A stretch of 63,642 bases of DNA from Ruminococcus sp. (GCA_017634275.1 JAGBNQ010000062.1:1-63642), one strand, 5' to 3'; positions 24,115-33,383 are shown, counted from the first letter of the stretch. Notes: a model not told the origin generated them from the letters alone. Numbers and translations: made by a program.

Positions 24115-24854
24115 TTTCTCGCCTCCTTGTCAAGCATCTCGCAAGAGCCTACTGCCGAGTCTGTTCCCGTTATCTCGGGGAGTATCTCGTCCTTGGCGCC
24201 GCGCTTTAAAATAGCGCCGTCTGCCAGCACGATTATCTCGTCAGCGATGTTAAGTATCCTCTCCTGATGTGATATAACTATTATCGAGCGTCCGCTGACG
24301 GAATTTCTCATATTCTCAAATATCCTGATAAGGTTCTGAAAGCTCCAGAGGTCAATTCCTGCCTCGGGCTCGTCAAAAACCGCAAGCTTTGGGTCGCGCG
24401 CTAATATGGTTGCTATCTCTATCCTCTTAAGCTCGCCGCCCGAAAGGGAGGAGTTTACCTCTCTGTTTATGTAGTCCTTGGCGCAAAGCCCGACCTCCGA
24501 TAAGAAGGTGCAGGCATCAGCTACCTTGATAGGCTTGCCGTAGGCTATTTTTAATAGGTCTAAAACAGTCAGCCCCTTGAACCTTACGGGCTGCTGAAAA
24601 GCAAAGCCTATGCCTGCCTTTGCCCTGTCGGTAATGGAAAGCTCTGTTATGTCCTGCCCGTCAAGAATGAGCCTGCCCGATATCGGCTTTTCTATTCCTG
24701 CGATTATCTTTGCAAGGGTGGATTTTCCGCCCCCGTTAGGCCCCGTGATGACTGTAAATTTATCATTTTCGATAGTCAGGGAAATATCCTTGATTATCTG
24801 CTTTTCCTTTCCGTCATTTTCCGCCGCAAAGGAAATATTCTTAAGTTCAAGCAT
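24111..24854 (-). CDS. sufC: SufC-type Fe-S assembly ATPase
   Basis: 247 residues; start at 24854 (MLELKNISFAAEN) fits AGGAG spacing better than an ATG nine bases upstream. Walker A GPNGGGKST, signature SLSGGELKRIE, Walker B LAVFDEPEAGID and the H-loop ISHQE are all intact. It overlaps the scaffold gene by 4 bp (translational coupling). As in other SufC proteins, it is a soluble ABC ATPase powering cluster assembly. Confidence 0.93.
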   Translation of the reverse strand: MLELKNISFAAENDGKEKQIIKDISLTIENDKFTVITGPNGGGKSTLAKIIAGIEKPISGRLILDGQDITELSITDRAKAGIGFAFQQPVRFKGLTVLDLLKIAYGKPIKVADACTFLSEVGLCAKDYINREVNSSLSGGELKRIEIATILARDPKLAVFDEPEAGIDLWSFQNLIRIFENMRNSVSGRSIIVISHQERILNIADEIIVLADGAILKRGAKDEILPEITGTDSAVGSCEMLDKEARK

Positions 24855-24905
24855 AAAAAACATCTCCTACTTGTAAACTATGTTATTAAACTGTACAATA
24901 TTAGT

Positions 24906-24934
24906 ATTATATCATATATTAATGCTTAAGTCAA
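24906..24934 (-). promoter_or_regulatory. Promoter of the sufC-sufB operon
   Basis: Minus strand TTGACT (24929-24934), 17-bp spacer, TATAAT (24906-24911). Confidence 0.75.
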
Positions 24935-24939
24935 TTGCT

Positions 24940-25190
24940 AAATAATTAACAATGCTTTTTCAATGCACAATTCACAATGCTTGGTGCACAATTAAGGAGC
25001 GCGCATAGCGCGCGGATCTTAAAAGCGCCTGCGGCGCTGATTGGCAATTGACAATTAGTTCTTTATCCGTTTTTTTGATTGAAATTGCTAATTGCCGCCG
25101 CAGGCGGCCGCCCGAATGGGCATAATATCGCCGCAGGCGATACCTCAATTGTGCATTGTGCATTAATAATTGTGCATTGTATAAAAATTG
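24940..25190. repeat. Intergenic low-complexity palindromic repeats
   Basis: Repeated CAATGCACAATT / AATTGTGCATTG units and several short GC-rich palindromes (AGCGCGCATAGCGCGC, GCGCCTGCGGCGC, GCCGCCGCAGGCGGC). The same GTGCATTGTGCATTG type recurs at 35430-35600. There is no gene. They look like genome-wide intergenic repeats. Confidence 0.6.
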
Positions 25191-25231
25191 TTTCAAATAT
25201 TTGCGCTTATTGTAAAATTTGAGAAATGCTG

Positions 25232-25260
25232 TTGACAATCAGGCCTAAGTGTATTATAAT
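25232..25260 (+). promoter_or_regulatory. Promoter of the pyruvate formate-lyase operon
   Basis: TTGACA (25232-25237), 17-bp spacer, TATAAT (25255-25260). It leaves a leader of about 125 nt. Confidence 0.8.
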
Positions 25261-25283
25261 AGTAATAAATCACGATGTAAAAG

Positions 25284-25297
25284 CACAATATATTGTG
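25284..25297 (+). promoter_or_regulatory. Perfect palindrome in the pfl leader, candidate operator
   Basis: CACAATATATTGTG is a perfect 14-bp palindrome about 25 bp downstream of the -10 box, a usual place for a repressor site. The regulator is unknown. Confidence 0.45.
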
Positions 25298-25391
25298 TGT
25301 GTTTACGTTTACAAATCTATATATACCAAAAATAGGTTGCAAATCCTGTGATGATTTGTGTAATATGCCATAGATGAAGGAGAGTAAAAAA

Positions 25392-27515
25392 ATGAAGAAT
25401 GTTTTTGAGCCCGAGTGGGAAGGCTTTGAAGAGGGAAGATGGTGCGGTTCGGTCAATGTCCGTGACTTTATTCATAGAAATTTCACCCCCTATGACGGTG
25501 ATGAAAGCTTTCTTACAGGCCCTACCGAGGCTACAAAAAAGCTTTGGCAGAAGGTGCTTGACCTTTCCGAGCAGGAGAGGGCAGCAGGCGGCGTGCTTGA
25601 TATGGATACAAAAATAATCTCAACTATCACCTCCCACGGCGCAGGCTATCTTGATAAGGACTTAGAGCAGATAGTCGGCATTCAGACAGATAAGCCCTTT
25701 AAGCGCTCGCTCCAGCCCTTCGGCGGTATAAGAATGGCGCAGGCGGCCTGCGAGCAGTATGGCTATAAGGTAGATGATGAGGTGGTTGACCTCTTTACAA
25801 GATATAGAAAGACCCATAATCAGGGCGTTTTTGATGCATATACCCCCGAGATGAGAACTGCAAGGCACGCAGCTATCATCACAGGCCTGCCCGATGCCTA
25901 CGGCAGAGGAAGGATCATCGGTGACTACAGACGTATCGCCCTCTACGGTGTCGATAAGCTGATAGAAGATAAAAAGCACCAGATAGATACTTCCCTTGTG
26001 AGAATGACATCTAAAAATATCCAGCTGCGTGAGGAGCTTGCAGAGCAGGTAAGGGCTTTGGGTGAGCTTAAAACTCTCGGTAAGATATACGGCTGCGATA
26101 TCTCCCGTCCCGCTAAAAACGCTAAGGAGGCTATCCAGTGGCTCTATTTTGGCTACCTTGCCGCTGTCAAGGAGCAAAACGGCGCGGCAATGTCATTGGG
26201 GCGTACATCTACCTTTGTTGATATCTACTTAAAGCGTGACCTTGATAAAGGCCTTATCACCGAGGAGCAGGCTCAGGAGTATATCGACCACTTTATCATG
26301 AAACTGAGAATTGTCAAGTTTGCAAGAACGCCTGAGTATAACTCCCTTTTCTCGGGCGACCCTACATGGATAACCGAATCTATCGGCGGCGTTTCCGTTG
26401 ACGGTATCCCTATGGTAACAAAGACATCGTTCAGATATATTAATACGCTCAATAACTTAGGCCCTGCGCCCGAGCCGAATATGACTATCCTCTGGTCAAA
26501 GAGACTTCCGATAAACTTCAAGCGTTTCTGCGCTAAAATGTCTATCAAGTCCTCCGCTATCCAGTATGAGAATGACGATATGATGAGGGTAATTCACGGC
26601 GATGACTACGCTATAGCCTGCTGTGTATCCTCAATGGTAGTCGGTAAGGAAATGCAGTTCTTCGGCGCGCGCGCTAACCTTGCAAAGTGCCTGCTCTACG
26701 CTATAAACGGCGGTGTTGATGAGCGCCTCGGCATTCAGGTAGGCCCTAAGTACCGTCCTGTTGAGGGTGATTACCTTGATTATGATGACGTTATGGAAAA
26801 GTATAACGATATGATGGAATGGCTCGCAGGCCTTTATGTCAATACCCTGAACGTTATCCACTATATGCATGATAAATACAGCTATGAAAGACTGCAAATG
26901 GCTCTGCATGACAGAGATGTCAAGAGATATTTCGCAACGGGTATCGCAGGCCTTTCCGTAGTTGCCGATTCCCTTTCCGCTATCAAGTATGCAAAGGTAA
27001 AGGTAATCAGAAAGGATATCGAGATAAAGAATAAAAAGGGTGAAGTAATAGATATCGCCAAGAATGTAGCCGTTGACTACGAGGTAGAGGGCGATTTCCC
27101 GAAATACGGCAATAATGATGACAGAGTTGACCGCCTTGCAGTCGATCTTGTCAAGAACTTTATGGAAAAGATAAAGAAACACCATACCTACCGCGACTCA
27201 GTTCCTACAATGAGTATTTTGACTATCACCTCAAATGTAGTTTACGGCAAAAAGACGGGCAATACCCCCGACGGAAGAAAGATAGGCGTTCCGCTTGCCC
27301 CGGGTGCCAACCCTATGCACGGGCGCGATACTCACGGTGCTGCGGCATCGCTCGCCTCGGTTTCCAAGCTCCCGTTCAGGCACGCTCAGGACGGTATCTC
27401 AAATACCTTCAGCATTATCCCCGATGCGCTCGGTAAGGACGATAAGGTCTTTGTCGGTGATATCGACATAGAATCTATCGCAAAGGAGCTTGGCGGCAAT
27501 GGGAATGATGAGTAA
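25392..27515 (+). CDS. pflB: Pyruvate formate-lyase core subunit lacking the glycyl radical domain
   Basis: 707 residues; start at 25392 behind AAGGAG. The catalytic Cys410-Cys411 pair is in [10 protein letters not shown]; conserved PFL motifs (AVASCVSP-type site, [35 protein letters not shown]) are present. Normal PFL is about 740-760 residues and ends with RVSGYA(V) and its radical Gly. Here the protein stops after [12 protein letters not shown] without that domain, which is encoded separately at 27718-27960. The core cannot carry the radical itself and should need the small protein in trans. Converts pyruvate and CoA to formate and acetyl-CoA. Confidence 0.95.
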   Translation: MKNVFEPEWEGFEEGRWCGSVNVRDFIHRNFTPYDGDESFLTGPTEATKKLWQKVLDLSEQERAAGGVLDMDTKIISTITSHGAGYLDKDLEQIVGIQTDKPFKRSLQPFGGIRMAQAACEQYGYKVDDEVVDLFTRYRKTHNQGVFDAYTPEMRTARHAAIITGLPDAYGRGRIIGDYRRIALYGVDKLIEDKKHQIDTSLVRMTSKNIQLREELAEQVRALGELKTLGKIYGCDISRPAKNAKEAIQWLYFGYLAAVKEQNGAAMSLGRTSTFVDIYLKRDLDKGLITEEQAQEYIDHFIMKLRIVKFARTPEYNSLFSGDPTWITESIGGVSVDGIPMVTKTSFRYINTLNNLGPAPEPNMTILWSKRLPINFKRFCAKMSIKSSAIQYENDDMMRVIHGDDYAIACCVSSMVVGKEMQFFGARANLAKCLLYAINGGVDERLGIQVGPKYRPVEGDYLDYDDVMEKYNDMMEWLAGLYVNTLNVIHYMHDKYSYERLQMALHDRDVKRYFATGIAGLSVVADSLSAIKYAKVKVIRKDIEIKNKKGEVIDIAKNVAVDYEVEGDFPKYGNNDDRVDRLAVDLVKNFMEKIKKHHTYRDSVPTMSILTITSNVVYGKKTGNTPDGRKIGVPLAPGANPMHGRDTHGAAASLASVSKLPFRHAQDGISNTFSIIPDALGKDDKVFVGDIDIESIAKELGGNGNDE

Positions 27516-27705
27516 GAAGGAGGACGACGGCAAGGTCGATGAGCTTGTTGAGATGATCGACAGACTTATGACCGACGGCTCGGGCTCGCTTGTCATAAAC
27601 GTTGACGAAAACGGCTCGGGAATAAAGGTAAGCACTACAAATTCCAAAGACTGCGGTATTCAGGGCGCTTGTATGCAGCCCAACGAAAAAAGCGAAGATG
27701 ATTAG
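27499..27705 (+). CDS. Small protein resembling the first half of the glycyl radical domain
   Basis: 68 residues; start at 27499 is chosen for AAAGGAG about ten bases upstream (other ATGs at 27505 and 27508). It overlaps the 3' end of pflB. Residues 13-35 ([17 protein letters not shown]..) align without gaps to residues 8-30 of the next gene ([17 protein letters not shown]..), with 7 of 23 identical by eye. The second half differs: no RVSGYAV motif but a CGIQGAC pair. It may be a docking, capping or regulatory partner in the split enzyme. Function unknown. Confidence 0.75.
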   Translation: MGMMSKKEDDGKVDELVEMIDRLMTDGSGSLVINVDENGSGIKVSTTNSKDCGIQGACMQPNEKSEDD

Positions 27706-27717
27706 GAGGAAATAATT

Positions 27718-27960
27718 ATGGCAGCAACAGATAAGCAGATAGATAATCTCATTTCCCTGCTCGACGGTTATGTTGAAAGGGGAGGGCATCACCTTAATGT
27801 AAATGTATTAAACAGAGAAATGCTACTTGACGCTCAGGCTCACCCCGAGAAATACCCCCAGCTCACAATAAGAGTTTCGGGCTACGCGGTAAACTTCATC
27901 AAGCTCACCAAAGAGCAGCAGGATGACGTTATCTCCCGTACCTTCCACGAAAGCCTCTGA
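27718..27960 (+). CDS. Stand-alone glycyl radical domain of pyruvate formate-lyase
   Basis: 80 residues. It covers the last part of normal [23 protein letters not shown], then [13 protein letters not shown] with the radical Gly55, ending [10 protein letters not shown]. It resembles the spare-part protein GrcA (YfiD), but here the main enzyme lacks its own domain, so this protein should be essential, not a repair part. A strong GGAGG and 12-bp spacing from the middle gene show a true separate gene, not a frameshift. Confidence 0.9.
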   Translation: MAATDKQIDNLISLLDGYVERGGHHLNVNVLNREMLLDAQAHPEKYPQLTIRVSGYAVNFIKLTKEQQDDVISRTFHESL

Positions 27961-27988
27961 GTCGATGCACAGCGCATAGTATAAAATT

Positions 27989-28017
27989 TACCCCGGGGGA
28001 TTCCCTCGGGGTTATTA
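27989..28017 (+). terminator. Terminator after the split pfl genes
   Basis: ACCCCGGGG-GATT-CCCTCGGGGT hairpin followed by TATTATTT. Confidence 0.75.
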
Positions 28018-28054
28018 TTTGTAATGCTGATTTCCATTAACCCGTGCATTGCAG

Positions 28055-28083
28055 TTGACGTAAACCGCCCTTTGTGCTATAAT
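28055..28083 (+). promoter_or_regulatory. Promoter of the membrane TPR-like gene and pflA
   Basis: TTGACG (28055-28060), 17-bp spacer, TATAAT (28078-28083). It separates transcription of the activase from the core. Confidence 0.8.
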
Positions 28084-28104
28084 ATCATCAGGGGAGGGGA
28101 TTAT

Positions 28105-28983
28105 ATGGCAGAAAAAAACGTTCCTAAAGTTAAGGCCGATCTAAAGCTTAAGCTTATGGGCTATGCCTTGTGGTATACTTTTTGCTTTGTTACCTGCTTT
28201 CTGATATCGATTTTTGTTATCACTAAAAAGCAGTTCCCCGATTTCGGCGTGAGGGTGAGATATAATTTCCTCTTTGGCCTTGTCGGCGGTGCTTTGCTTG
28301 AGGTCATCTTGTTTAAGGTGGTGTTTAAGCTGCTTTTGGGTAAGACGAGAGATCACCTTAAGGAAACTCTCACCCGTATCGACTCCGAGGGCTATACCCC
28401 CGAGGTGATGAACCTGCTCTATGAGGGTTATGAAAAAAATGCCGCTATCTCCACAAATGCAGGCTATGCAAACCTCTACGCGCTGTATCTTGCCGATGCC
28501 TATATCGCCGCGCATGACTATTTAAGGGCGATGCAGTATAATAACAGCGTCAATGTCACCGAGCTTTTTCGCTATGATACCGAAGGCACTATCCCCGATA
28601 GGCTGTTTTGGTTTTCTCAGCGCATCCACATTTCCGCAGTTATGGGCAATATCCCCGAATGTGAGCAGTGTATGCGCGAGGCCGAGCCGTTTTTCAGAAA
28701 AATCCGCGGTAAAAACCCTGCATTTGATTATATTGCCGATGGTTCTCTTTTTGAGTATTTCTTTGCAATAGGCGACCTTGTAAGGTGCGAGGCGCTTGTT
28801 ACTCCTTACCTTGAATATACCGAGCTGAAATACGGCAGCCTTGTAGCCCTCGGCAGAGTCTGCGCTCGTAAGGGCGACAGCTTTTTGGCAAATAAGTATT
28901 TTGATAATGCTTATATGTCGGCAAAAAACGATTATTTTAAGCAGCTGTGCGAAAACGAGCGCCGCTGCGCTTTTGGAAACTAA
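28105..28983 (+). CDS. Membrane protein with TPR-like cytoplasmic domain, unknown function
   Basis: 292 residues; start at 28105 after GGGAGGGG. Two predicted transmembrane helices (about 17-40, WYTFCFVTCFLISIFVIT; and about 55-80, FLFGLVGGALLEVILF) are followed by a 200-residue helical region with TPR-like spacing (YANLYALYLADAYIAAHDYL; LVALGRVCARKGDSFLANKY). No family recognised. It ends 9 bp before pflA with the pflA ribosome site in the gap, so the two are cotranscribed. Confidence 0.75.
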   Translation: MAEKNVPKVKADLKLKLMGYALWYTFCFVTCFLISIFVITKKQFPDFGVRVRYNFLFGLVGGALLEVILFKVVFKLLLGKTRDHLKETLTRIDSEGYTPEVMNLLYEGYEKNAAISTNAGYANLYALYLADAYIAAHDYLRAMQYNNSVNVTELFRYDTEGTIPDRLFWFSQRIHISAVMGNIPECEQCMREAEPFFRKIRGKNPAFDYIADGSLFEYFFAIGDLVRCEALVTPYLEYTELKYGSLVALGRVCARKGDSFLANKYFDNAYMSAKNDYFKQLCENERRCAFGN

Positions 28984-28992
28984 GGTGATCAT

Positions 28993-29739
28993 ATGCTTGG
29001 CTATATCCATTCAACAGATTCCTTCGGCACGGTTGACGGCCCGGGTATTCGCTTTGTTATTTTTATGCAGGGCTGCCCTATGCGCTGCCTTTACTGCCAT
29101 AACCCCGATACATGGGAGCCGTGCATAGGCGAGCAGCGCACAGCTCAGAGCCTTATTGACGAGTACGAGTCGGTAAAGGAATTTCTAAAGGGCGGCGGTA
29201 TCACCGTCACGGGCGGTGAGCCGCTTTTGCAGATAGATTTTCTTATAGAGCTTTTTACCCTTGCAAAGAAAAAGTCGATCCACACCTGTATCGACACCTG
29301 CGGCATAACCTTTGACCCAAAACACCATGAAAAGCTTGATAAGCTTATCACACTTACCGACCTTGTTATGCTTGATATAAAGCATATAGATAATTCTCGT
29401 CATAAAGCCTTAACGGGTAAGGAGAATATAAATATATTAGCCTTTGCAAAGTACCTTGCGGCTAATAATATCCCCATATGGGTGCGCCACGTTTTAGTGC
29501 CGTTTGTTACCGATGATGAGCATTTCCTTCACGAGCTTGGTTTCTTTTTGGGCGGCCTTAAAACACTCAAAGCTCTTGATGTTCTGCCTTATCATACTAT
29601 GGCAAGGGCAAAGTACGAAAAGCTCGGTATACCTTATCCTTTGGGCAATATCCCTGCCGCTGCAAAGGAGCAGGCCGCGCACGCAAGGGATATCATCATG
29701 CAGGGTCTTAAGGACAGGCTCAGAAATAATGAAAAATGA
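28993..29739 (+). CDS. pflA: Pyruvate formate-lyase activating enzyme (radical SAM)
   Basis: 248 residues. The radical SAM cluster motif CPMRCLYC (CxxxCxxC) is at about residues 31-38, with GTVDGPGIRFVIFMQG just before it and GGEP later, all typical of PflA. It uses a 4Fe-4S cluster and SAM to abstract a hydrogen from the PFL glycine; here the target would be Gly55 of the 80-residue protein. Cotranscribed with the upstream membrane gene. Confidence 0.95.
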   Translation: MLGYIHSTDSFGTVDGPGIRFVIFMQGCPMRCLYCHNPDTWEPCIGEQRTAQSLIDEYESVKEFLKGGGITVTGGEPLLQIDFLIELFTLAKKKSIHTCIDTCGITFDPKHHEKLDKLITLTDLVMLDIKHIDNSRHKALTGKENINILAFAKYLAANNIPIWVRHVLVPFVTDDEHFLHELGFFLGGLKTLKALDVLPYHTMARAKYEKLGIPYPLGNIPAAAKEQAAHARDIIMQGLKDRLRNNEK

Positions 29740-29766
29740 AAAATGAAAAATGAATAATGAAGAATT

Positions 29767-29797
29767 GAGGTATCGGCAAAACTGATACCTCTTTTTG
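29767..29797 (+). terminator. Terminator of pflA
   Basis: GAGGTATC-GGCAAAACT-GATACCTC hairpin then TTTTTG. A short tandem repeat (AAAAATG units) precedes it at 29729-29757. Confidence 0.8.
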
Positions 29798-29829
29798 TTT
29801 ATTATTATTAATAAAAATATGATTTGCTG

Positions 29830-29858
29830 TTGACAAATTGTATAAAATATAGTATAAT
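29830..29858 (+). promoter_or_regulatory. Promoter of the FIST-GGDEF gene
   Basis: TTGACA (29830-29835), 17-bp spacer, TATAAT (29853-29858). Confidence 0.8.
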
Positions 29859-29889
29859 AAATAAAATATATTTTGGGAAGGTGTTTATA

Positions 29890-31638
29890 TTGAGACAGTT
29901 CCAGTTCAATTACGTTAATGATACATCATTTGTCCGTGAGCTTAGAAAGCTCTCTCAGTGGTGTAAAACGATGATATCCTCTACAGTTTTCTTTCAGATA
30001 TATACCGAAAGCGTTGATAAGGAAAAGATAGAGTCGCTTTGTGAGCTTATCAGGCGTGAAATGCCGGGCGCTTACTATATGGGTTGCTCTACAAACGGTA
30101 ATATTTTAAACGGCGAGTTCACGGGCTACGATACCGCTGTCACCTGCACGGTCTGCGAGTACCCGAGTACCCAGATATCTATCAAGCAGTTTGTTCTCAC
30201 CCCCGAAACTGAGGTGAGCGTTACCGATGAGGTGATTGATTACGTCAGCCATAACCCGTGGGTCAAGGCGGTGGAGATGCTCGTTACTATCCGCGGCCTT
30301 TCAATGACGGGTTTTTGTGATAGGCTCGATAAGATACGCGACGGCGTTTACGTTTTCGGCGGCGGTGCATTTATCCCCGATTTCGGTAATAATGCCTGCG
30401 TCTTTTCAAGCGACGGCGGCTATTCCGAAAAGGGCGCTGTTTTCCTCTTTATGGGCGGCGATGATCTTCATATCGACACCACCTATATCACAGGCTGGAA
30501 ACCGCTCGGAAGAGAGCTTTTGGTCAATAAGGCCGAGGGTGCTATACTCTATGAGCTTGACGGCAGGCCTGCGTTTGATACATATTATAAATACTTAAAT
30601 ATCCAGAATGATGAGCATTTCTTTACAAATACGCTTGAATTTCCTTTTGTTTATGAGTATAACGGCATTAGTATATTAAGAGCGCCTATCGCCAGCAATG
30701 AGGACGGCTCTCTTGAAATGACCGCCGATATCGACACGGGCGTTTATGCGCGTATTGCTTACGGCGACCCGTGGACGATACTTGAATCCGTCAAAAACGG
30801 CGCTGAGGGGATTAGACCCTTCCAGCCTGAGGTCATTCACGTTTTCTCCTGCGCCGCAAGGCGTACTTTCTGGGGTAAGGACGAGGTGTCTAAGGAAACA
30901 ATGCCATTCCAGACCTTAGCCCCCACCTCGGGCTTTTATACCTCGGGCGAGTTTTTAAGAAGTCAGGGTCATGTAAATCAGCATAATGTCACCCTTGTAG
31001 TCGCGGCTATGCGTGAGGGTGAGCTTGTTGGTGATTATAATGATAATTTCGAGATGAAAGAGGAGAATTTCTCGGGCAAGGTGTCAATGATAAACCGCCT
31101 TGCAACCTTTATCGAGGCCGCCACCGAGGAGCTTGAGGAGGCTAATGCAAAGCTTGCCAAAATGGCCGTTACCGATGCGCTCACAGGTCTTTATAACCGC
31201 GGCGAGATACAAAGTCAGATATCAAAGGGCATCAAGTCGGGCAGGGCTGTTTCGCTTATAATGCTTGACCTTGATAATTTCAAGAGCGTTAACGATACCT
31301 ACGGCCATAAAGAGGGCGATAATGTTATCAGAGGCCTTTGTAAGGTCATAAATGATAAACTTGCCGCTATGAGCGATAACGGCCGCGCAGGAAGATGGGG
31401 CGGCGAGGAATTTATGATACTGCTTGAAGAGGGTGACTCGGATAAAGCCGAGCAGATAGCAGAGAGTATCAGAGAAAGCTTTAGCACGGTGGAGTTTTCC
31501 GCCTGCGGAAAAAGAACTGTCAGCATAGGCGTTACAAAGGCTCTGAGCGGCGAGTCAGCCGACAGCACGGTAATGCGCGCTGATAATGCCCTTTATGAGG
31601 CAAAGGGCACGGGGAAGAATAAGGTGGTCATTGCTTAA
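29890..31638 (+). CDS. FIST-domain diguanylate cyclase
   Basis: 582 residues with a TTG start at 29890, set by GGGAAGGTG upstream and by the promoter position, which excludes an earlier ATG. Residues about 30-400 resemble FIST_N/FIST_C sensory domains (YYMGCSTNGNILNGEFTGYD; YVFGGGAFIPDFG), thought to bind small ligands. A short coiled coil (EELEEANAKLAKMAV) leads to a GGDEF domain with DALTGLYNR and an intact GGEEF active site. No RxxD inhibitory site lies before GGEEF. It should make cyclic-di-GMP in the cytoplasm in response to a ligand. A c-di-GMP phosphodiesterase gene follows 28 bp later. Confidence 0.88.
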   Translation: MRQFQFNYVNDTSFVRELRKLSQWCKTMISSTVFFQIYTESVDKEKIESLCELIRREMPGAYYMGCSTNGNILNGEFTGYDTAVTCTVCEYPSTQISIKQFVLTPETEVSVTDEVIDYVSHNPWVKAVEMLVTIRGLSMTGFCDRLDKIRDGVYVFGGGAFIPDFGNNACVFSSDGGYSEKGAVFLFMGGDDLHIDTTYITGWKPLGRELLVNKAEGAILYELDGRPAFDTYYKYLNIQNDEHFFTNTLEFPFVYEYNGISILRAPIASNEDGSLEMTADIDTGVYARIAYGDPWTILESVKNGAEGIRPFQPEVIHVFSCAARRTFWGKDEVSKETMPFQTLAPTSGFYTSGEFLRSQGHVNQHNVTLVVAAMREGELVGDYNDNFEMKEENFSGKVSMINRLATFIEAATEELEEANAKLAKMAVTDALTGLYNRGEIQSQISKGIKSGRAVSLIMLDLDNFKSVNDTYGHKEGDNVIRGLCKVINDKLAAMSDNGRAGRWGGEEFMILLEEGDSDKAEQIAESIRESFSTVEFSACGKRTVSIGVTKALSGESADSTVMRADNALYEAKGTGKNKVVIA

Positions 31639-31666
31639 GTCATAACCACAGATTTGGGGTAATACT

Positions 31667-33328
31667 ATGGAAAAGATAACCGAACGTCGAAAGAACAGAG
31701 TGGATAGACTGTATGAGGCTATGTCTATGATAGCGGAGGGCTGTTATGTCTATGTCTGCGATATCCGCTATGATTATTCAAGATGGAGCGAGCGCGCCGT
31801 TGATTATTTCGGCCTTCCGGGGAAATATATGTATAATGCAGGCAAGATATGGGAGGAGCATATCCACGAGGATAACCGCGCCTCCTTCAACGAGCAGATA
31901 AATGCTATCTTCGCAGGCACGGGCAAGGGTCACGATCTTCAGTACCGCGCAAGAAGGGCAGACGGCACTTATGTTGTGTGTACCTGCAAGGGGATAGTTC
32001 TGCGCTCGGTCGAGGGTGAGCCCGAGTTTTTTGTAGGCTCGATAAAGAATAACGAGAGCGTCGGCACAGTCGATACCCTCACTGGTCTTAAGAACCTCTA
32101 CGGCTTTTTTGAGGATTTAAAGGGCGTTTTCTGGCAGCATAAGTGGTCAACTATAATGATGACCGGTGTAACGGGCTTTTCTGATATCAATGAGGTCTAC
32201 GGCTATAGCTTTGGAAACCGCGTGCTGCAAAGCCTCGGTAGATATTTGGAGGGCGTTTTTGCAGGCAGAGGAACTGTCTACCGTATGGACGGAACAAAAT
32301 TCTGCGTTTTAACAAGTGAAATGACCCTTTTGGAGCTTGAAAACCTCTATAAAACTATCCAGTCAAAGCATTCGCACGATTTCTATGTTGACGGTAAGCA
32401 TTTAAGCCTGTCATTAAACGCAGGCGCAGTCGTGCTTGATAATTTTGAGATATCAAAGGAAACGGCATATTCCTGCCTTAAATATTCCTACTACCAGTCA
32501 AAGCTCAGAAAGCTCGGTGAGCTTGTAGTCTTTGAGGATACCCTTTCCGATGAGAACAGACAAATGGTAGAAAAGATAAACGTTATAAGAAACAGCATCA
32601 CCGAAAACTGCGCTGGCTTTTACCTTTGCTATCAGCCTATTATGGACGCAAAGCACGAAACGCTAAAGGGCTTTGAGGCGCTTGTAAGGTGGAGAAATGA
32701 GGAATACGGCGCTGTTCCGCCTATGCAGTTTATCCCCATTTTAGAGCAGGATTCGCTCTATAACGAGCTTGGAACTTGGATCCTTAAGACCGCCATGATA
32801 GACGGCCTTGACCTGCTAAAACGCTACCCGGGGATAGTGATAAACGTAAACCTTTCCTATACACAGATAGAAAAGCGCGATTTCGTTTCCGAGGTAATGT
32901 CGCTTTTGGAGGAAACGGGCTTTCCGCCCGAGAACCTCTGCCTTGAGATAACCGAGCGCTGTCGGCTGCTTGACACGGCGCTTTTAAAGAATATGTTCGC
33001 GGCCTTCCGCGCTAAGGGTATAAAGGTCGCCCTTGATGATTTCGGCACGGGCTTTTCTTCGCTCAGTATCTTAAGAGAGCTGCCAGTCGATACCGTCAAG
33101 ATCGACCGCGAGTTTGTCAAGAATATCGAAAACAGCGAGTCCGACCAGAATACAGTCGAGTTTATCTCAGGCCTTGCAAACGCATTCGCGGCCGAGGTTT
33201 GCGTCGAGGGTGTCGAAACTGAGAGTATGCGCGATTTTTTAAGGCATTTCCTTGTAAACTCCTTCCAGGGCTACCTCTACTCAAAGCCCGTTGAAAAGGA
33301 CGAGATATTTAAAAACACTAAGCTGTAA
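31667..33328 (+). CDS. PAS-GGDEF-EAL protein, probable cyclic-di-GMP phosphodiesterase
   Basis: 553 residues. PAS-type sensor at about 25-120 (WEEHIHEDNRASFNEQ; RRADGTYVV). The GGDEF domain is degenerate: the signature is MDGTKF. The EAL domain (about 310-550) keeps the key residues: EALVRW, NVNLSYTQI, LEITERC, ALDDFGTGFSSL, VKIDREFV and VEGVET. It is therefore likely to hydrolyse c-di-GMP, countering the cyclase upstream. Confidence 0.9.
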   Translation: MEKITERRKNRVDRLYEAMSMIAEGCYVYVCDIRYDYSRWSERAVDYFGLPGKYMYNAGKIWEEHIHEDNRASFNEQINAIFAGTGKGHDLQYRARRADGTYVVCTCKGIVLRSVEGEPEFFVGSIKNNESVGTVDTLTGLKNLYGFFEDLKGVFWQHKWSTIMMTGVTGFSDINEVYGYSFGNRVLQSLGRYLEGVFAGRGTVYRMDGTKFCVLTSEMTLLELENLYKTIQSKHSHDFYVDGKHLSLSLNAGAVVLDNFEISKETAYSCLKYSYYQSKLRKLGELVVFEDTLSDENRQMVEKINVIRNSITENCAGFYLCYQPIMDAKHETLKGFEALVRWRNEEYGAVPPMQFIPILEQDSLYNELGTWILKTAMIDGLDLLKRYPGIVINVNLSYTQIEKRDFVSEVMSLLEETGFPPENLCLEITERCRLLDTALLKNMFAAFRAKGIKVALDDFGTGFSSLSILRELPVDTVKIDREFVKNIENSESDQNTVEFISGLANAFAAEVCVEGVETESMRDFLRHFLVNSFQGYLYSKPVEKDEIFKNTKL

Positions 33329-33383
33329 CTTTTCTGCCCGAAACCTCATCGGTGACGGTCGGCGTTTGTAAGGGGGGTTTCCT

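Noticed and set aside
24940-25190. GC-rich palindromes as small RNA or riboswitch
   Set aside because: No conserved riboswitch core; similar repeats recur near other terminators, so they are probably intergenic repeats.
27490-27960. Frameshift error as the cause of the split pyruvate formate-lyase
   Set aside because: Each small gene has its own start and ribosome site, and the middle gene has sequence not found in normal PFL, so a simple error does not explain it; read-level confirmation would still be useful.
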